Shown here: in pieces, positions 59,849-64,000 of the stretch
Numbering within the stretch: the first letter of the stretch is position 1
Layout of the letters: each line of letters opens with the position of its first letter
Assembly: GCA_030674915.1 (NCBI GenBank)
Contig: JASXSV010000004.1
Location: 148,163 to 212,162 of the forward strand
Length of the DNA stretch: 64,000 nt
DNA from: Candidatus Endonucleibacter bathymodioli
GTDB taxonomy: Bacteria; Pseudomonadota; Gammaproteobacteria; Pseudomonadales; Endozoicomonadaceae
Direction of reading: 5' to 3'
Program-made: the position numbers and the translations under genes
The notes under the pieces: model-generated
What the model saw: the letters and a program-made list of their open reading frames with translations, nothing else
The model's database searches: none
What the model was told of the DNA's origin: nothing

Positions 59849-59997
59849 GGAACAGGCGATTAAGTCTTGTTTTTTAAGAAGTGAATCGACACATTGCGGT
59901 CGATTCGCAGGTTAACAGTCCAATTTTTGTTCATTTTTCAGTGCCTGCATGCAGATTTCCCGACATACATACAGGGACACTTATCCTATATTTTGAC

Positions 59998-60945
59998 CAT
60001 TATTAGGACTTAATCTCATGTTCCCTAAGCCTAAGTAGCGATTATTGGTTAATCCGAACTGAAATTTGATAATCCGAAACTGATGTTCAACCTTGGCTAG
60101 TAGACTGGCTTTCATGTATTCGATGTTGAACCTCGAATATTTCTTACAAGTCATTACTTTTTCTAGAAGTTCCGCGATATGTCAGTCGACATCGATATCT
60201 TTCAACGCGTCCCGCTTTTCTGCGCCACGATAACCGGCATCGGCGAAGATGAACTCCTCATCACCGCACAGTAGATTTTTAGATTGATTGAGATCGTGTT
60301 CGTTGGCAGCAGTGGTCGTAATGGCTATGCGCCAGCCCAGTTCTTGAATCGATACCGATATAAGCCTTCATGCTAAGTGCCGCTGATTACCCTTCTTGGT
60401 TTGATGCATCTCGGGATTACGCTCATCGGCTTTGTTTGTTGTGGCGTTAGGCGCTTCAATAATGTTGGCGTCCAGCAGCGTTCCGTCTTTGACCAGCAGA
60501 TATACAGCCAGTCATTCACTTCGTTGAAGATATTGTGCGCCAAGTCATGACGCCTAATTAGTGATAGAAGTTCATGATAGTGGTGTGATCATGGATCGTC
60601 CCATCCAATGATAGACCAACACGTAAACCCATGACCGTGTTGTACAAGGCCATATTCCATCGCGGGAGCATTATGTTGAACCATTGCTGTACACAGTGAA
60701 TGGGCAGCATTGTAATCTAGGGGAAAGGTTGGCTATCACTACCAGGATTATGGTATTATGGCTCGATAACAAATACCTCAGTTTCCAGGGAACAAGCATT
60801 TCATCCGTTCAAGAAACTTCTCTTTGCGGATTTGGCGGCGTTTGTTTTGGTGTTCGCTGTCGACGAAGCTGAGTTGCTATTCCATGGTTCATTTCATCAA
60901 AAGCAATGATAGGGTGATCTCATTACGAGGACTTAATCGCATTTT
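59998..60945 (-). pseudogene. Second IS5-type transposase, degraded
   Basis: On the minus strand, from about 60900 downward, pieces of an IS5-family transposase appear in several frames: QLSFVDSEHQNKRRQIRKEK then FLERM near the N-terminus; later LLCGDEEFIFADAGYRGAEK and [19 protein letters not shown]; finally [19 protein letters not shown] near 60060. It differs clearly from the 4.1 kb copy. Stops and frameshifts abolish it. Similar direct segments (AGGACTTAATC...) lie on both sides at 60005 and 60929, perhaps from the insertion event. Confidence 0.8.
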
Positions 60946-61020
60946 TCCTAGAGTTTGATAGTAGTGCGTCCTTCTTTAAGTCATTAATTAGCGATAATAA
61001 TAGATATTGGAGTGTATACC

Positions 61021-63615
61021 ATGAGAAGTGTTTTATCGTTTATGATTCTTTTTGTTTTTTTATCTCTTTCTATTCCTCAGCAAAGCATTGCGATGTTGGA
61101 ATTAATAGATCAAGCCAAGGATGCTCCCTTGGTTTCTACCAGTAATATTGTTAAAATCATGGCACCCATACCTCTGCATAAACAAGAAAGTAGTGGTGAT
61201 AAGGTAATTAATTTCCATGGGGTAAATATATCTTTAAATATCCTTAAGATGATTTTTCATTTGGTGTCTGCATCTAATGATGACAAGGAGCAGGAGGCTG
61301 GATTAAGTAAGATGACTGATGCAATTAATAAGGATAATGAATGTCCGGTAACGGTGATAAGTGTTGATAACGATTTTAATTTTATGATGATAAAACAACC
61401 AAATGAAGAATATTTAGGCATTCTTTCTATTGAGCCAACGCCAAAAGACGAATTTATTTGTTTGCCAGAATTATCATTAGTGGATCAGATTAATTCCCTT
61501 ATGTCTATTAAAACAACTGAAATAGACAGCCAAGGGAATAATACATTATTACAGATGGATGATTGTTCAATAGAGCTGTTAAAAAAACATCATGCACGTT
61601 CATCAGAAACTGATGACGATACATCTTTTACATTATATATTTCATGTAAAGTAAAAGGCGTAGCTGCTAACGATAATTTATCATCTTGCTATGAGGCTTT
61701 TTTATGTAGACAAAAAAACTTTGATTTAGGGGAGGCTCTCAATCGATTAAGTTTGCTAAACGAAGATGATGATAGTCAATATGAAGAGGTAGCACAAGAG
61801 AAAAGTGTACTTATTCAAGCATCGTTAGTAGTAAAGCGACAGATATTAAAGCTATTGAGCTTCAGAGACATGCTTACTTTAAGAGAGACGTGTTTAACTA
61901 CAAAAAGATTGATCGAAAACAATAAGCCTATCTTCTTCAGATCCTGGTTTTATTGTTTTACACCGCAACAAAGGATGTCATTAAAGGAATATGTAAAAAA
62001 CACAACAAAAGACGATATTTATGCTTTGGTAACCCAGTTTTCGACAGAAACAGACATAGCAAAAGACATTGTAATGACACGGTATTTAAATTATCACACT
62101 GAAATTATATTTTACACAAGAAGCCGACTGATGGCCTGCTGTCCAGCTTTCAAGGCAGAGAATATATTTAGCACAAACGAATCTTGGGACCGCGGACACC
62201 AAACAACCTTCAGTCCAGATGATAGTTATTTGGTTATCCATTATACTAATAGCTTAGGTATTGATGTCTCAGAGATCTACGAACTGGGGCTGAGTGGTAA
62301 GTGGATGCAGGGACTCATTAGTTGCGCCAGATTAAACGCAGATGATAACAAGATTTATAAGAATGTATTTATCGATGTAGCCAGCTTTAGCGCATGTAAT
62401 CGTTATATAATAATTTGTTGGGCAAATAAAACCGGAGCAATATACGAGATGAATTCAGAGGGGGAATGGACGAAGAAAATAAGTGTTACTCATAAACCTA
62501 GTAACTGCTCAGCGACCTTCAGCCCCGATAGTAGCCATGTGGTAACCTCCTGTTATGATAAAACTGCAAAAATTTACAGATTAAATTCAGACTTGTCAGG
62601 GTTGGAGGAAGTCACTATTAATCATATAGGCCCGGTCGCTTTAGCCATATTTAGCGATAATGGATGTAGTGTGATGACTTCATCTAAAGAGAGACACACA
62701 ACAAAAAATGGACGTTCATACTACATGGGATTAACAAAAATTCACGGACGTAATTCTGATTCTCCATGGACGGAAAAGCTCGCCATGTATGATTACGGCT
62801 ATGTCGTTCTAAAAGGATTTAGTCCCGATAGCCGCTATGCGATGGACATAGTTAGCGTAAAAACCGCAAGAATCTATTCCCTTGATTTTTTTGGGGAGTG
62901 GACGACGCCCCCCCCAATTAAAATTCATCATAAGAAGATGATAACATCAGCCAGATTCAGCCCAGATAGTCGCTATCTGGCGACGGCTAGTAACGATTTC
63001 ACAGTAAAAATCTACGGAAGACATTCAAAGGAAGATAACGTGAGTAAAAAAGAAGAGTGGCGTGAGCAAGCTACTATTTACCATAATGAAAAGGTATCGT
63101 CAGCTACCTTCAGCAGAGATGGCCGTCACTTGATAACCAGCTGTAAGGATGGAAGCGCAATAATTTGCGGACTGGTTTCTGGGGAGACATGGAAGAAGAA
63201 AACCACTATTAGCATGTGCGTTAATGAATTTGTAGAGGCAATATTCAGCGATGATAGTAGCCAAGCTCTGGTTTTCTCTATGCATAGTGTCGACAGCATC
63301 GTAAAGATCTACGAACAAGGGCAAAACTCGGAAGATGAGTGGACGCAGAAAGACATCATTCAAGAAGGTAAATATATTATCTCGGCTAGCTTTAGTGCCG
63401 ATGGCAACCACATAATCACTGCTGGTGCCGATAATATAGTACGCATCTACGGATGGACTTCTGATAGAAAGTTACATAGGAAAACTAGCATCAAACATGA
63501 TAAACTGATCCATTCAGCCAGATTTACCCACGACTGTAGCCATGTGGTGGTTACACATACCGATAGTTCCATAAAGATTTGGCGTCTTTTTTTGGATAGA
63601 GATACACAAAAATAA
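61021..63615 (+). CDS. Exported F-box-like plus WD40 repeat protein
   Basis: From the ATG at 61021 (GGAG eight bases upstream; a GTG at 61012 is less likely) the protein has 864 residues. Residues 1-24 are a Sec signal peptide (VLSFMILFVFLSLSI, cut near SIA). Residues 25-255 are unrecognised. Residues about 263-303 resemble an F-box: VVKRQILKLLSFRDMLTLRE then TCLTTKRLI. Residues about 390-860 hold roughly eight WD40-like repeats, each with a FSPDxxxxxT and a KIY or KIW end (SARFSPDSRYLATASNDFTV; SASFSADGNHIITAGADNIV; SARFTHDCSHVVVTHTDSSI). This should fold as a beta-propeller. F-box plus WD40 is the layout of eukaryotic SCF ubiquitin-ligase receptors such as Cdc4/FBXW7. The propeller is secure; the F-box is weaker. 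A host-directed role is inference. Confidence 0.78.
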   Translation: MRSVLSFMILFVFLSLSIPQQSIAMLELIDQAKDAPLVSTSNIVKIMAPIPLHKQESSGDKVINFHGVNISLNILKMIFHLVSASNDDKEQEAGLSKMTDAINKDNECPVTVISVDNDFNFMMIKQPNEEYLGILSIEPTPKDEFICLPELSLVDQINSLMSIKTTEIDSQGNNTLLQMDDCSIELLKKHHARSSETDDDTSFTLYISCKVKGVAANDNLSSCYEAFLCRQKNFDLGEALNRLSLLNEDDDSQYEEVAQEKSVLIQASLVVKRQILKLLSFRDMLTLRETCLTTKRLIENNKPIFFRSWFYCFTPQQRMSLKEYVKNTTKDDIYALVTQFSTETDIAKDIVMTRYLNYHTEIIFYTRSRLMACCPAFKAENIFSTNESWDRGHQTTFSPDDSYLVIHYTNSLGIDVSEIYELGLSGKWMQGLISCARLNADDNKIYKNVFIDVASFSACNRYIIICWANKTGAIYEMNSEGEWTKKISVTHKPSNCSATFSPDSSHVVTSCYDKTAKIYRLNSDLSGLEEVTINHIGPVALAIFSDNGCSVMTSSKERHTTKNGRSYYMGLTKIHGRNSDSPWTEKLAMYDYGYVVLKGFSPDSRYAMDIVSVKTARIYSLDFFGEWTTPPPIKIHHKKMITSARFSPDSRYLATASNDFTVKIYGRHSKEDNVSKKEEWREQATIYHNEKVSSATFSRDGRHLITSCKDGSAIICGLVSGETWKKKTTISMCVNEFVEAIFSDDSSQALVFSMHSVDSIVKIYEQGQNSEDEWTQKDIIQEGKYIISASFSADGNHIITAGADNIVRIYGWTSDRKLHRKTSIKHDKLIHSARFTHDCSHVVVTHTDSSIKIWRLFLDRDTQK

Positions 63616-63757
63616 TTGAATGAATGCTCGGTAAAATGTGAGAATTGATGCTTCAATGCATTTATGCATTGAAGAATTTTTGGAAACATCTAAGGAAGCA
63701 TTCTTGATTGAATTATTGGAAGATTTTGTGTATGAATACGTGAAATAATTCGTGAAT

Positions 63758-64000
63758 GAATGAAAGCTGAGAAAGATTCCAGTGACTTTAGGTAGCATGC
63801 TAAAAAAAGTCACCGTTGAGGCAGCTATTGGCGCTGAGCTGGACGACCACCTTGGGTATGACAGAAATCAGCCGACGCCTGGATCAAATAGCCGTAACTG
63901 TCACTACTCAAAAACACTTTATACCGACGACGGGGCTATCGATATTGAAGTTCCTCGTGATCGAAATAGTTCATTCGAACCTCAGATTGTAAAAAAGCAG
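63758..64000 (+). pseudogene. IS256-family transposase fragment at window end
   Basis: Partial second copy of the transposase seen at 5.6 kb: KVTVEAAIGAELDDHLGYDR, then YTDDGAIDIEVPRDRNSSFE and PQIVKK. The frame breaks near its start, and the element continues past the window. In the 5.6 kb copy the corresponding bases are frameshifted, so this copy is slightly better preserved here. Confidence 0.75.

Noticed and set aside
60684-60872. 62-codon plus-strand frame
   Set aside because: It lies antisense to the degraded IS5-type transposase.

Overview
The window looks like a chromosomal stretch of a host-associated gammaproteobacterium. The housekeeping genes (fabA-fabB, nlpD-rpoS, eno, dnaX-ybaB with 4.5S RNA, recCBD, prfB-lysS, gcvT, ung, ansA) have gammaproteobacterial order and sequence. 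They are separated by long non-coding gaps, decayed insertion sequences and AT-rich genes for exported proteins that resemble eukaryotic proteins. A secreted BIR plus RING protein (IAP-like), a secreted ten-finger C2H2 protein and a secreted F-box/WD40 protein together point to a bacterium living inside animal cells. The Endozoicomonas relatives fit best, especially the intranuclear mussel parasite Candidatus Endonucleobacter, for which host-like IAP genes have been reported. That identification is inference and was not checked against a database.

Layout. 1-8.8 kb: fabA, fabB, a serine-transporter-like permease, a dead IS5 element, ferredoxin fdxA, a broken IS256-type transposase, then rpoS and nlpD. 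9.3-14.5 kb: eno, ybaB, dnaX (with 41 Glu-Pro dipeptides) and the SRP RNA. 15-24.3 kb: the recC-recB-recD operon, followed by a 10-bp tandem repeat. 24.3-27.3 kb: the ten-finger C2H2 gene, flanked by a pair of about 172-bp inverted repeats. 27.3-34.7 kb: an unknown exported protein, ansA, ung, gcvT, a gene-poor stretch, and a cold-shock/DUF1294 protein. 34.8-42.4 kb: a ruined type I restriction island (hsdR, rhuM, hsdS, yhcG, fic). Its central block has been inverted between two IS30-family copies, so the two halves of hsdR now lie on opposite strands.

42.5-51.5 kb: an exported nickel superoxide dismutase, then a block of effector-like genes. It holds a short zinc-finger gene, a secreted protein with one finger-like motif, the BIR/RING protein, and a PPxY-containing secreted protein that appears to be joined to the following frame at an A_AAA_AAA_G slip site. 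51.7-55.6 kb: a third IS30 copy directly in front of prfB (with its classical +1 frameshift) and lysS. 55.6-64 kb: IS481 and IS5 remnants, a 979-residue protein with a transglutaminase/papain-like Cys-His-Asp set, the exported F-box/WD40 protein, and the start of another IS256-type remnant cut by the window end.

How the parts may work together. The core genes are ordinary. The accessory genes share a pattern: isolated, AT-rich, mostly with a Sec-type signal peptide, surrounded by transposon debris, and carrying domains that act in animal ubiquitin or nuclear pathways (RING, BIR, F-box, PPxY, C2H2). I infer a set of exported host-manipulation proteins with a ubiquitin and apoptosis theme. No secretion system is encoded in this window.
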